A model generated the notes under the pieces. That model searched no databases. It saw only the letters and a list, made by a program, of their open reading frames with translations, and was not told where the DNA came from. This document shows positions 45,271 to 53,716 of a stretch of DNA of 53,716 nt, in pieces (the stretch's first letter is position 1; every line of letters starts with the position of its first letter). The translations under genes and the position numbers were made by a program. The stretch lies in the NCBI RefSeq assembly GCF_002930105.1, contig NZ_PJRN01000019.1, forward strand, positions 1 to 53,716, given 5' to 3'. This DNA is from Billgrantia saliphila. GTDB taxonomy: Bacteria; Pseudomonadota; Gammaproteobacteria; Pseudomonadales; Halomonadaceae.

Positions 45271-46892
45271 TGGGGCTCCGCCTGCTGCGCATCATCTGGG
45301 TGATCACTCGCTATCGCCTCGACACCCTGCTACCGCTGGCGCGCTTGCCATGGTGGCTGCGTCTGGCCTTTCTGCTCTCGCCGCTGCGCCTGGTGCCCGT
45401 GGGGCGACGCTCCGGCGGCGAACGCCTGCGCCTGGCTCTGGAGTCGCTCGGCCCCATCTTCGTCAAGTTCGGCCAGCTCCTTTCCACCCGCCGCGACTTG
45501 CTGCCCGAGGAGATCGCCGACGAGCTGCGTCGCCTGCAGGATCAGGTGCCGCCCTTCCCCGGCCGTGAGGCGCGCGCTCTGGTGGAAGCCGAATTGCATC
45601 TGCCGATCGATGCGGCCTTTGCTCACTTCGAGCCCGAGCCGCTGGCCTCGGCCTCGATCGCCCAGGTGCATGCCGCTCGCCTGCACAGCGGCGAGGACGT
45701 CGTCGTCAAGATCATTCGTCCCGGCATTGATAGCGTGATGCGTCAGGACATGGCACTGATGTATCGTGTCGCCGGGCTATTGACGCTGATCCCCGAGGCG
45801 CGCCGCCTGCGCCCGGTGGAAGTGGTGCGCGACTACGAGTCAACCCTGTTCGACGAGCTCGATCTGCACAAGGAGGCGGCCAACACCTCGCAGCTCAAGC
45901 GCAACTTCAAGGATTCGCCACTGCTCTACGTGCCGACGATCCACTGGTCGCATACCCGCCGCAGAGTCATGGTGCAGGAGCGCATCCACGGGGTGCCGGT
46001 GGCTGATATCGCCGCACTGCGCACCCAGGGCACCGATCTCAAGCGCCTCGCCGAGCGCGGCGTGGAAATCTTCTTCACCCAGGTGTTTCGCGACAATTTC
46101 TTTCACGCCGACATGCACCCGGGCAATATCTTCGTCGCACGCGAGAACCCGCACGACCCGCAATACATCGCCATCGACTGCGGCATCGTCGGCAGCCTGA
46201 CCCGCGAAGACCAGGACTACCTGGCACGCAACCTGCTGGCCTTCTTTCACCAGGACTATTACGAGGTCGCCGCCCTGCACATCGAGTCGGGCTGGGTCGG
46301 CGAGGAGACGCGCGCCAACGAGTTCGCCGCCGCCATTCGCACCGTGTGCGAGCCGATCCTCGAAAAGCCGCTCAAGGACATCTCCTTCGGCCAAGTGCTG
46401 CTGGGGCTGTTTCAGACCGCGCGCCGCTTCAACATGGAAGTGCAGCCGCAATTGGTGCTGCTGCAGAAGACCCTGCTCAACATCGAGGGTCTGGGGCGCC
46501 AGCTCTATCCCGATCTCGACCTGTGGACCACCGCCAAGCCCTACCTGGAACGCTGGATGAAGGAACGCGCCGGGGTAACGGGGTTCTGGGAGTCGCTCAA
46601 GCGCCAGGCGCCGGAGCTCTCCCGCCAGTTGCCGGAACTGCCTTCCGTGGCCCACCAGGCGCTCAGCCGCATCGAGCACGAACACCGCCAGCGCCGGCGC
46701 CAGGTACAGGCCATGAGCGGCATCCAGCAACAGCTGCGCGAGAACCGACGCAGCGCCCGTCGCCTGCGCCTGGGGCTGCTGCTCGGCGGGCTGGCGCTGG
46801 TCTGGCAGCCGCTGTTCGAGTGGGCCGCAGGCCAACCCTGGCCGGTGCTCGCCGCCGCCACCCTCGGCCTGCTGCTGCTGGCCTGGCAATGA
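45267..46892 (+). CDS. ubiB: Ubiquinone biosynthesis ATPase/kinase-like protein UbiB
   Basis: A 541-residue member of the ADCK/UbiB atypical kinase family, needed for ubiquinone synthesis and thought to extract lipid intermediates by ATP hydrolysis. The KxGQ motif is in [16 protein letters not shown]. The Ala-rich nucleotide loop is [13 protein letters not shown], and the catalytic segment is [13 protein letters not shown] then IDCGIVG. Two C-terminal membrane helices cover about residues 500-540. Either of two adjacent ATG codons (45267, 45270) could be the start. Overlap with ubiJ favours the first. Confidence 0.97.
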   Translation: MMGLRLLRIIWVITRYRLDTLLPLARLPWWLRLAFLLSPLRLVPVGRRSGGERLRLALESLGPIFVKFGQLLSTRRDLLPEEIADELRRLQDQVPPFPGREARALVEAELHLPIDAAFAHFEPEPLASASIAQVHAARLHSGEDVVVKIIRPGIDSVMRQDMALMYRVAGLLTLIPEARRLRPVEVVRDYESTLFDELDLHKEAANTSQLKRNFKDSPLLYVPTIHWSHTRRRVMVQERIHGVPVADIAALRTQGTDLKRLAERGVEIFFTQVFRDNFFHADMHPGNIFVARENPHDPQYIAIDCGIVGSLTREDQDYLARNLLAFFHQDYYEVAALHIESGWVGEETRANEFAAAIRTVCEPILEKPLKDISFGQVLLGLFQTARRFNMEVQPQLVLLQKTLLNIEGLGRQLYPDLDLWTTAKPYLERWMKERAGVTGFWESLKRQAPELSRQLPELPSVAHQALSRIEHEHRQRRRQVQAMSGIQQQLRENRRSARRLRLGLLLGGLALVWQPLFEWAAGQPWPVLAAATLGLLLLAWQ

Positions 46893-46922
46893 ACTTGATC
46901 CATCGCAACCCGAGGCCCATGC

Positions 46923-47258
46923 ATGCGTGATATTCTCGATGAACTCTTCGACGTGCTGAGCCAGCGCCGCAACGCCGACCCCGACGAATCCTACGTGGCC
47001 GCCTTGCATCGAAAGGGGCTTAACAAGATACTCGAAAAGGTCGGCGAGGAAGCTACCGAGACCCTGCTGGCGGCCAAGGACGCCGAGGCCGGCGGCGACG
47101 CCGAACGCCAAGCGCTGGTCGCCGAGACCGCCGACCTGTGGTTTCATAGCCTGGTGATGCTGTCGCATCTCGGCCTCGACCATCAGGATGTGCTCGACGA
47201 GTTGGCCCGTCGCTTCGGCATTTCGGGGCACGAAGAGAAGGCCGCAAGGTCAAAGTGA
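46923..47258 (+). CDS. hisE: Phosphoribosyl-ATP pyrophosphatase HisE
   Basis: A 111-residue all-alpha MazG-like enzyme that hydrolyses phosphoribosyl-ATP, the second step of histidine synthesis. Motifs: [30 protein letters not shown] (the E-X-X-E metal-binding motif, split as [15 protein letters not shown]) and [20 protein letters not shown] (E-X-X-D). HisI, which precedes it in Pseudomonas, is not here. It lies 30 bp after ubiB and 46 bp before tatA. Confidence 0.97.
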   Translation: MRDILDELFDVLSQRRNADPDESYVAALHRKGLNKILEKVGEEATETLLAAKDAEAGGDAERQALVAETADLWFHSLVMLSHLGLDHQDVLDELARRFGISGHEEKAARSK

Positions 47259-47304
47259 ACACGTCTTCCGGATCCGCCGGAAACCCGACTCAGAGGTAAC
47301 CTTC

Positions 47305-47571
47305 ATGTTAGGTGGCATCAGTATCTGGCAGCTGCTGATCGTACTCGGCATCATCATCCTGGTCTTCGGAACCAAGAAGCTGCGCAATGTCGGCTCCGAC
47401 CTGGGCGGCGCGGTGAAGGGCTTCAAGCAGGCTGTCAACGAGGAAGACAAGGAAGGAAAGGACAAGCCGCAGGCCAAGGTGGCCCACGAGGAGGAGCCCA
47501 ACACCTATGACGTCCGTGCCGAAGAGAAGAAGGCGGCGGACGGGGTCGAGGAACGGGAAGAGCGCAAGTAA
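47305..47571 (+). CDS. tatA: Sec-independent translocase subunit TatA
   Basis: An 88-residue pore-forming subunit of the twin-arginine pathway, which exports folded proteins. It starts at the ATG at 47305 (GAGGTAA upstream): [20 protein letters not shown] then [21 protein letters not shown]. That is one membrane helix, the FGxxKL hinge and the amphipathic helix. The acidic C-terminal tail is rich in Glu and Lys. A longer frame starting inside hisE is not the gene. Confidence 0.98.
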   Translation: MLGGISIWQLLIVLGIIILVFGTKKLRNVGSDLGGAVKGFKQAVNEEDKEGKDKPQAKVAHEEEPNTYDVRAEEKKAADGVEEREERK

Positions 47572-47577
47572 GCCTCC

Positions 47578-48018
47578 ATGTTCGATATCGGCTTCCTGGA
47601 ACTGCTGATTATCGGGGTCGTGGGCCTGCTCGTGCTCGGCCCGGAGCGCCTGCCCAAGGCGGCGCGCACCGTTGGCCTCTGGGTCGGCAAGATCAAGCGC
47701 ACCGTGTCGGGCATGCAGCGCGAGATCAACGCCCAGTTGGAGGCGGAAGAGCTGCGCCAGAAGCTCAAGGAGCAGCAAACCAAGCTCGACGAGAGCCTCG
47801 ACAAGGCCAAGCGCGACGTCGAGAGCATCGCCGAGCCGGGTTCCTCGTCACGTCAGGGCAAGAGCGACGCCTCCGGGAGCAACGAAGCCAAGGCATCGGC
47901 TGCTCCACCCGCCTCCGCGCGCCTCGACGCGGCTCTGACGCATGCCAGGGAGCCCGACGACGAGGCGGCCGACACCCCATCCTCCCCAGATGACGACAAG
48001 GACGCCGCTTCCCGATGA
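47578..48018 (+). CDS. tatB: Sec-independent translocase subunit TatB
   Basis: A 146-residue receptor subunit that works with TatC to bind twin-arginine signals. The N-terminal MFDIGFLELLIIGVVGLLVL, then GPERLPKAARTVG, gives the single helix, the conserved Glu8 and the GPERLP hinge that separates TatB from TatA. A long charged coiled coil (REINAQLEAEELRQKLKEQQ) and a low-complexity Ser/Ala/Asp-rich tail follow. It begins 6 nt after tatA and overlaps tatC by 4 nt. Confidence 0.98.
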   Translation: MFDIGFLELLIIGVVGLLVLGPERLPKAARTVGLWVGKIKRTVSGMQREINAQLEAEELRQKLKEQQTKLDESLDKAKRDVESIAEPGSSSRQGKSDASGSNEAKASAAPPASARLDAALTHAREPDDEAADTPSSPDDDKDAASR

Positions 48019-48800
48019 GCGACTCCGACGACAAGCAGGAACTTGGCCAGGCCCCCCTGATCGAGCACCTCATCGAGCTGCGCTCGCGGCTGCTGCGGGC
48101 CGTGGTGGCGATCTTCGTGATCTTCCTCGGGCTCTACCCCTTCGCCAACGAGATCTACACCTTCGTGGCTCAGCCACTGATGGGGATGTTGCCGGAAGGC
48201 TCGCAGATGATCGCCACCGAGGTCGCCTCGCCGTTTCTGGCGCCCTTCAAGCTGACCCTGGTCGTGGCGGTGTTCGCGGCCATTCCCTACGTGCTGCACC
48301 AGGCCTGGGCCTTCGTGGCGCCGGGGCTGTACGAAAACGAAAAAGCGCTGGCCCTGCCGCTGCTGGCATCGAGCGTCGGGCTGTTCTACGCCGGTGCCGC
48401 CTTCGCCTACTATATCGTCTTCCCGCTGCTGTTCGAGTTCTTCACCCAGACCGGGCCGGAGGACGTGGCGGTGATGACCGATATCAACCAATATCTCAAT
48501 TTCGTCCTCAAGCTGTTCTTCGCCTTTGGCGTGGCCTTCGAGATTCCCATCGCCACCTTTCTACTGATCGCCTCCGGCGCCACCACGGTGGAGAGCCTGA
48601 CGAAAAAGCGCCCATACATCATTCTCGGCTGCTTCGTGATCGGCATGCTGCTCACCCCGCCCGACGTGATCTCCCAGAGCCTGCTGGCGATCCCCATGTA
48701 CCTGCTCTACGAAGTGGGCATCCTGTTCGGCCGCCTGGTTCGGCGGCGGCAGCGCAAGGCTTCCGTGCCGGAACAGACGGGCGAGCGCGACGACGCCTGA
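48015..48800 (+). CDS. tatC: Sec-independent translocase subunit TatC
   Basis: A 261-residue six-helix membrane protein that is the core of the Tat receptor. The N-terminal APLIEHLIELRSRLLRA is the conserved segment that recognises the twin-arginine motif. FVAPGLYENEKALALPLL includes the conserved Glu of the signal-binding site. The following helices end in the cytoplasmic RLVRRRQRKAS tail. It is the last gene of tatABC and converges on elbB. Confidence 0.98.
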   Translation: MSDSDDKQELGQAPLIEHLIELRSRLLRAVVAIFVIFLGLYPFANEIYTFVAQPLMGMLPEGSQMIATEVASPFLAPFKLTLVVAVFAAIPYVLHQAWAFVAPGLYENEKALALPLLASSVGLFYAGAAFAYYIVFPLLFEFFTQTGPEDVAVMTDINQYLNFVLKLFFAFGVAFEIPIATFLLIASGATTVESLTKKRPYIILGCFVIGMLLTPPDVISQSLLAIPMYLLYEVGILFGRLVRRRQRKASVPEQTGERDDA

Positions 48801-48821
48801 CGACTTTGCCGCGCCAACGCA

Positions 48822-48855
48822 AGCGCCCCCCGCTCGTCGCCGAGCGGGGGGCGCT
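48822..48855. terminator. Long hairpin between convergent tatC and elbB
   Basis: AGCGCCCCCCGCTCG and CGAGCGGGGGGCGCT pair over 15 bp with a TCGC loop. No T run follows on either strand. Like the hairpin at 34346-34377, it probably ends or protects transcripts from both directions. Confidence 0.6.
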
Positions 48856-48879
48856 GGTCCATAGATGAAACGTCGAGGG

Positions 48880-49542
48880 CTACAGGTCCATCAGCTCGTC
48901 GATACGATCGACCAGCTTGAAGATACCGGTGGCGGCCTCACTGATGCGGGTGGCCAGCATATAGGCCGGCGTGGTAACCACCCGATTCTCGAAATCGACT
49001 ACGATCTCCTCGACCCCACAGCTGCGATGCAGACCGCCCATCGAACTGATCGCCCCGGACACGCTCGGGTCGTGGCCGATCGTCACGGCGATACCAGGCC
49101 CCAGCAGCTTCGGCACCAGAGCCGGCGCTATGCACATCAGTCCGATCGGCTTGCGCGCCTCGTGGAACGGCGCCAACGCCTCCACCAGCGACTCGAGCGG
49201 TTCCATGTCGCTGCCGGCTTCGGCGAAGTTCGACAGGTTCTTGGCCGCCCCGAAGCCCCCCGGCAGGATCACCGCGTCGAACTCCTCGGCCTCGAGCTCG
49301 TCGAGCGCCGAGATGTCGCCACGCGCCAGCCGTGCCGACTCCATCAGTACGTTGCGAGATTCACCCTCCACTGTCTCTCCGCTACGATGATCGATCACAT
49401 GATGCTGCGCGATGTCCGGCGCAAAGCAGCGATAGCTGATGCCCAACTGATCCAGCCGCAGCAGGGTCAGGGTGGTCTCGTAGATCTCCGATCCATCCTG
49501 TACGCCACAGCCCGACAGGATGACCGCCACCTGTTTGCTCAT
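48880..49542 (-). CDS. elbB: ElbB, DJ-1/PfpI-type glyoxalase
   Basis: A 220-residue protein of the class I glutamine-amidotransferase-like fold. It begins KQVAVILSGCGVQDGSEIYE and contains AVILPGGFGAAKNLSNFA and the nucleophile Cys in IGLMCIAPALVPKL. E. coli ElbB is reported to have glyoxalase activity and was first linked to isoprenoid synthesis. The cellular role is uncertain. The ATG at 49542 is preferred. A longer frame upstream adds 45 residues that match nothing in the family. It is divergent from hemB. Confidence 0.93.
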   Translation of the reverse strand: MSKQVAVILSGCGVQDGSEIYETTLTLLRLDQLGISYRCFAPDIAQHHVIDHRSGETVEGESRNVLMESARLARGDISALDELEAEEFDAVILPGGFGAAKNLSNFAEAGSDMEPLESLVEALAPFHEARKPIGLMCIAPALVPKLLGPGIAVTIGHDPSVSGAISSMGGLHRSCGVEEIVVDFENRVVTTPAYMLATRISEAATGIFKLVDRIDELMDL

Positions 49543-49758
49543 GCTCTTCTCCTTGTAGTCAGGCGCCTCGAAAGAAGGGTCAGCCTCGAATCCCGAAGCC
49601 CACACTGTAGAGAGTCGCGCCGGGTGCGACAAGGCGCAGCTTTCCGCTCCCGACCGCGCTGATATACTCGATGGCATGTCGATGCCACTGTCATCGAACC
49701 GTCATCCATACCGGGCACACTGTCGCGAGCGGCGAACGTGGCCCCACAGTCGGAGTAG

Positions 49759-50772
<1,014 letters not shown>

Positions 50773-50829
50773 CGACAGCGGTCCGGTCGCGTGTCGGCGG
50801 GGGCTGTCGGTTGAGCCAAGAGAGAGACG

Positions 50830-53034
50830 ATGGCAGACGTGCCCACCCCCGCAGATCCGTTCCAGCCCGGGACCACCACACCGCCCGGCGAGGCCGTTGA
50901 ACCCACCTCGCCGCGCCTCAATCAGACGCGGGCCGGCGTCAAGCCCAAGGCACCGCCCGACCTCGACGCCGACCTGAGCGACCCACGGCTCTATTTCAAC
51001 CGCGAGCTGTCGAATCTGCAGTTCAACGTCCGCGTGCTCGAGCAGACCCTCGACGAGGCGCACCCGCTGCTCAACCGCCTGATGTTTCTGCTGATATTCT
51101 CGTCCAACATGGACGAGTTCTTCGAGATTCGCGTCGCCGGCCTGAAACACCAGATCGCCCTGGGCGATTTCTCCACCGGCCCCGACGGTCGCTCACCGCG
51201 GGCGCTACTCGCCGAGATTTCCCAGGTCGCCCATGAGCAGGTGGCGCGCCAATATCAGATCCTCAACGACGTCTTGATCCCCGCGCTGCACGTTCAGGGG
51301 CTGCGCTTTCGTCGTCGTGACGACTGGACCGCGGCTCAGCAAGCCTGGATACAGGAGTTCTTCTCGGCCGAGATCATGCCGGTGATCAGCCCCATCGGGC
51401 TGGATCCTTCCCACCCTTTTCCACGCCTGGTCAACAAGAGCCTCAACTTCATCGTCGAACTGGAGGGCAAGGACGCCTTCGGACGCCAGGGAGGGCTCGC
51501 GATCCTGCCGGCACCGCGATCGCTGCCCCGCGTCATCGCCTTGCCCCCCGAACTGTGCGAGTCGGGTTTCAGCGAATACGTCTTCCTTTCGTCGATGATT
51601 CACGCCCATGCCGGCGAGGTATTCCCCGGCATGGCGGTGCGCGGCTGCTATCAGTTCCGCCTGACCCGTAACGCCGATCTCGCGGTGGATCCCGACGAGA
51701 TTTCCGACCTGGCTTCGGCGCTGCGCGGCGAACTGCTGGCCCGGCGCTACGGCAGCGGCGTGCGTCTGGAGGTCGCCGACAACTGTCCCGATCGCCTTTC
51801 GGCGTTCCTGCTCAAGCAGTTCGAGCTCGACGAAGCCGACCTCTACCGGGTCGACGGACCGGTCAACCTGACGCGCATGATCTCGGCGCTCGGCGAGCTG
51901 GACCGCCCCGACCTGCAATATCGCCCCTTCACCCCGGGGCTGCCCAAGCTCCTGCGCAAGAAGGAAAGCCTGTTCGACGCCATCGCCGCAGGCGATATCC
52001 TGCTGCACCACCCCTTCCAGGCTTTTTCGCCGGTGGAGGATCTGCTGCGCGAGGCGGCGCGTGACCCCAGCGTGCTGGCCATCAAGCAGACGCTCTACCG
52101 TACCGGCGCCGATTCCGGCATCGTCAATGCACTGGTCGAGGCGGCCTCCAACGGCAAGGAGGTCACGGTGGTGATCGAGCTGCGCGCACGCTTCGACGAG
52201 GCCGACAACCTGGCGCTGGCCTCGCGTCTGCAGGAGGCTGGCGCCATCGTCATCTACGGGGTGATGGCCTACAAGACCCACGCCAAGATGATGCACATCG
52301 TACGCCGCGAACGCGGCCGGCTGCGCCACTACGCCCACCTGGGCACCGGCAACTATCACGCCCGCACCGCCAAGCTGTATACCGACTACAGCCTGCTCAC
52401 CGCCAATGCAACGCTATGCGCCGACGTGCACAAGGTGTTCCAGCAGCTCTCAGGCATGGGCCGGGCACAGCATATCGACACCCTGCTGCATGCCCCCTTC
52501 ACCCTGCACGACCGTCTGTTGGCGATGATCGAGCGCGAAGCCGAACACGCCCGCCGCGGACGCCGCGCGCACCTGATCGTGAAGTGCAATTCGCTAACCG
52601 AACCGAAACTGATCCAGGCGCTCTATCGTGCGTCCCAGGCCGGCGTCGAATGCGACCTGATCATTCGCGGAATGTGCTCCCTACGCCCCGGCGTACCGGG
52701 CATCTCCGAGACCATCCGCGTCCGCTCGATCATTGGGCGCTTCCTCGAACATACCCGTGTGTTCCACTTTCATAACGACGGCAAGCCGGAGACTTGGTGC
52801 TCCAGCGCCGACTTCATGGCCCGCAATATGTTTCATCGGGTCGAGACCGCTTTCCCGCTGCTCGACCGCAAGCTCGCCGAACGGGTACGCAAGGATCTCG
52901 AGACCTACCTGGTGGACAACTGCCAGAGCTGGTTACTGCAGCCGGACGGCAGCTACCTCAAGCAGCAGCCGTGCGGGAGCGACGCGATCAGCGCCCAGGA
53001 GACGCTGCTCTATGCCTACGCCGCCAAGGCCTGA
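50830..53034 (+). CDS. ppk: Polyphosphate kinase 1
   Basis: A 734-residue enzyme that polymerises the terminal phosphate of ATP into polyphosphate. A Pro-rich N-terminal extension (about 45 residues) precedes the N domain (LYFNRELSNLQFNVRVLEQT), the head domain (FPRLVNKSLNFIVEL) and two phospholipase-D-like catalytic domains. The catalytic His is H484 in YKTHAKMMHIVRRE, with GTGNYHARTAKLYTDY nearby. The second conserved His is H641 in LEHTRVFHFHNDG. It starts 57 bp after hemB. Family length is near 690-740. Confidence 0.98.
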   Translation: MADVPTPADPFQPGTTTPPGEAVEPTSPRLNQTRAGVKPKAPPDLDADLSDPRLYFNRELSNLQFNVRVLEQTLDEAHPLLNRLMFLLIFSSNMDEFFEIRVAGLKHQIALGDFSTGPDGRSPRALLAEISQVAHEQVARQYQILNDVLIPALHVQGLRFRRRDDWTAAQQAWIQEFFSAEIMPVISPIGLDPSHPFPRLVNKSLNFIVELEGKDAFGRQGGLAILPAPRSLPRVIALPPELCESGFSEYVFLSSMIHAHAGEVFPGMAVRGCYQFRLTRNADLAVDPDEISDLASALRGELLARRYGSGVRLEVADNCPDRLSAFLLKQFELDEADLYRVDGPVNLTRMISALGELDRPDLQYRPFTPGLPKLLRKKESLFDAIAAGDILLHHPFQAFSPVEDLLREAARDPSVLAIKQTLYRTGADSGIVNALVEAASNGKEVTVVIELRARFDEADNLALASRLQEAGAIVIYGVMAYKTHAKMMHIVRRERGRLRHYAHLGTGNYHARTAKLYTDYSLLTANATLCADVHKVFQQLSGMGRAQHIDTLLHAPFTLHDRLLAMIEREAEHARRGRRAHLIVKCNSLTEPKLIQALYRASQAGVECDLIIRGMCSLRPGVPGISETIRVRSIIGRFLEHTRVFHFHNDGKPETWCSSADFMARNMFHRVETAFPLLDRKLAERVRKDLETYLVDNCQSWLLQPDGSYLKQQPCGSDAISAQETLLYAYAAKA

Positions 53035-53058
53035 CCCCGCTGCGCGAAAGCGTGGGCC

Positions 53059-53571
53059 TCAACGCTTGCGAAAGGCGTCGAGATCGTTGGGATCGAAGCC
53101 GTCGATCTGCTCGGGCAATCCCTTCTCCTCGCGCAACTGGTGCAGACGCAGGCGCTCGGCGAGCAGTTCGCCGTCATCGTCAAGGGTCCGGCCGTTGAGT
53201 TCGGCGAGTTGGGCCATGCCCTGGTGATAGAAGGTAAGCAGGTGCAGCGCCACGGGATTGTCCTGCTCCACCTCGCGGCGCAGGGTCGCGAGGTAACCAC
53301 TCACCCGCGAGAGATGGTGCTTGAGCTGCCAGACATAGCGCATCTCGCTCATCCACGGGCGCTCACGCAGCACGGCGAAGATCATGCTGGTGGCGAACAG
53401 CCCCAGCAGCACGCCCAGCGCATTGAGCCACAGGCTGGAGCCGAAGGTCGCGGTCAGCAGTTGGGCGAACAGCACGCCGAAGACAATTAACTGCGCGGCC
53501 ATGACCACGCTGATGATCCTGGCCTTGCGTCGATAGGTCTCGGGGTCGTGATGCTCAAAGGTGAACGGCAT
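53059..53571 (-). CDS. Small membrane protein, DUF3087-like
   Basis: A 170-residue protein with two membrane helices (about residues 18-43 and 48-68), separated by a very short turn. A soluble helical region of about 100 residues follows (MRYVWQLKHHLSRVSGYLAT ... LLTFYHQGMAQLAELNGRTL). The opening FEHHDPETYRRKARII and the overall layout recall the DUF3087 family of gammaproteobacteria, whose function is unknown. It is convergent with ppk, 24 bp away. Confidence 0.7.
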   Translation of the reverse strand: MPFTFEHHDPETYRRKARIISVVMAAQLIVFGVLFAQLLTATFGSSLWLNALGVLLGLFATSMIFAVLRERPWMSEMRYVWQLKHHLSRVSGYLATLRREVEQDNPVALHLLTFYHQGMAQLAELNGRTLDDDGELLAERLRLHQLREEKGLPEQIDGFDPNDLDAFRKR

Positions 53572-53656
53572 GTGGCGGGCTCCTGTTGCAGCGAGAATGC
53601 GAGGGATTATCCCGGCATCGTCACAGCGAGTACAGGCCCGCCCTTCGAGGCCAAGC

Positions 53657-53716
53657 TCAGCGCAGCCGCTCGGCGGCTTCCAACAGCAGCGCCGCGGTAC
53701 TATCCCACCCCAGGCA
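53657..53716 (-). CDS. C-terminal end of an unidentified gene (partial)
   Basis: An open frame enters from the right edge and stops at 53657: 19 residues ending LGWDSTAALLLEAAERLR. The Trp-Asp pattern followed by an amphipathic helix resembles the end of many glycosyltransferases, but this is too short to name. The 85 bp between it and the DUF3087-like gene show nothing distinct. Confidence 0.4.
   Translation of the reverse strand, partial: CLGWDSTAALLLEAAERLR

Overview
The window is a gene-dense, GC-rich chromosomal segment of a gammaproteobacterium. Gene order follows the Pseudomonas/Oceanospirillales pattern: csrA-tRNA-lysC-alaS-recX-recA-pncC, mutS-fdxA, eno-kdsA-pyrG, gltBD-aroBK-pilQPONM-ponA, rpmE/priA-argS-SPOR gene-hslVU-DUF971 gene-ubiEJB-hisE-tatABC, hemB-ppk. 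The protein sequences, and a DUF481 'salt-induced' outer membrane protein, suggest a halophile such as Halomonas or a relative. That genus-level placement is inference. I see no insertion sequence, prophage, CRISPR array or other sign of recent transfer.

Layout. 1-7.5 kb: the end of dusC (+), then a minus-strand block read pncC, recA (LexA box), recX, alaS, lysC, csrA, tRNA-Ser(GCU), two identical tRNA-Arg(ACG), terminator. 7.5-12.5 kb: pncC and an MscS-type channel (-), then mutS and fdxA (+). 12.5-13.1 kb: an apparently geneless stretch that I read as a CsrB/RsmZ-type small RNA (-) with its own promoter, a terminator and a far-upstream GacA-type palindrome. 13.1-23.6 kb (-): eno, kdsA, pyrG, a cupin gene, gltD, gltB. 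24.1-30.7 kb (-): aroB, aroK and the type IV pilus alignment operon pilMNOPQ. 30.9-34.3 kb (+): PBP1A and the DUF481 protein. 34.4-36.2 kb (-): malic enzyme and rpmE. 36.3-48.8 kb (+): priA, argS, an FtsN-like SPOR protein, hslVU, a DUF971 protein, ubiE-ubiJ-ubiB, hisE, tatABC. 48.9-53.7 kb: elbB (-), hemB and ppk (+), a small DUF3087-like membrane protein (-) and the last codons of an unidentified gene (-).

The main result is a probable complete Gac/Csr output circuit in one window. csrA encodes the RNA-binding regulator. Its own leader carries a 7-bp hairpin with AUGGA in the loop, upstream of an AAGGAG ribosome binding site. About 11.4 kb away, beside fdxA where Pseudomonas carries rsmZ, lies a ~177-nt transcript unit. 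It has 12 GGA motifs, several in hairpin loops, a strong intrinsic terminator, a sigma70-like promoter, and a TGTAGG-N6-CCTACA palindrome centred about 184 bp upstream of the inferred start. This matches how GacA-controlled Csr/Rsm decoy RNAs are built. It would not be found by protein-based annotation and may be missed by family models trained on Pseudomonas or enterics.

The other regulatory observations are smaller: unassigned perfect palindromes upstream of gltB, maeB and fdxA, a possible heat-shock promoter plus 5'-terminal stem-loop on hslVU, and a likely internal start for a lysC beta subunit.
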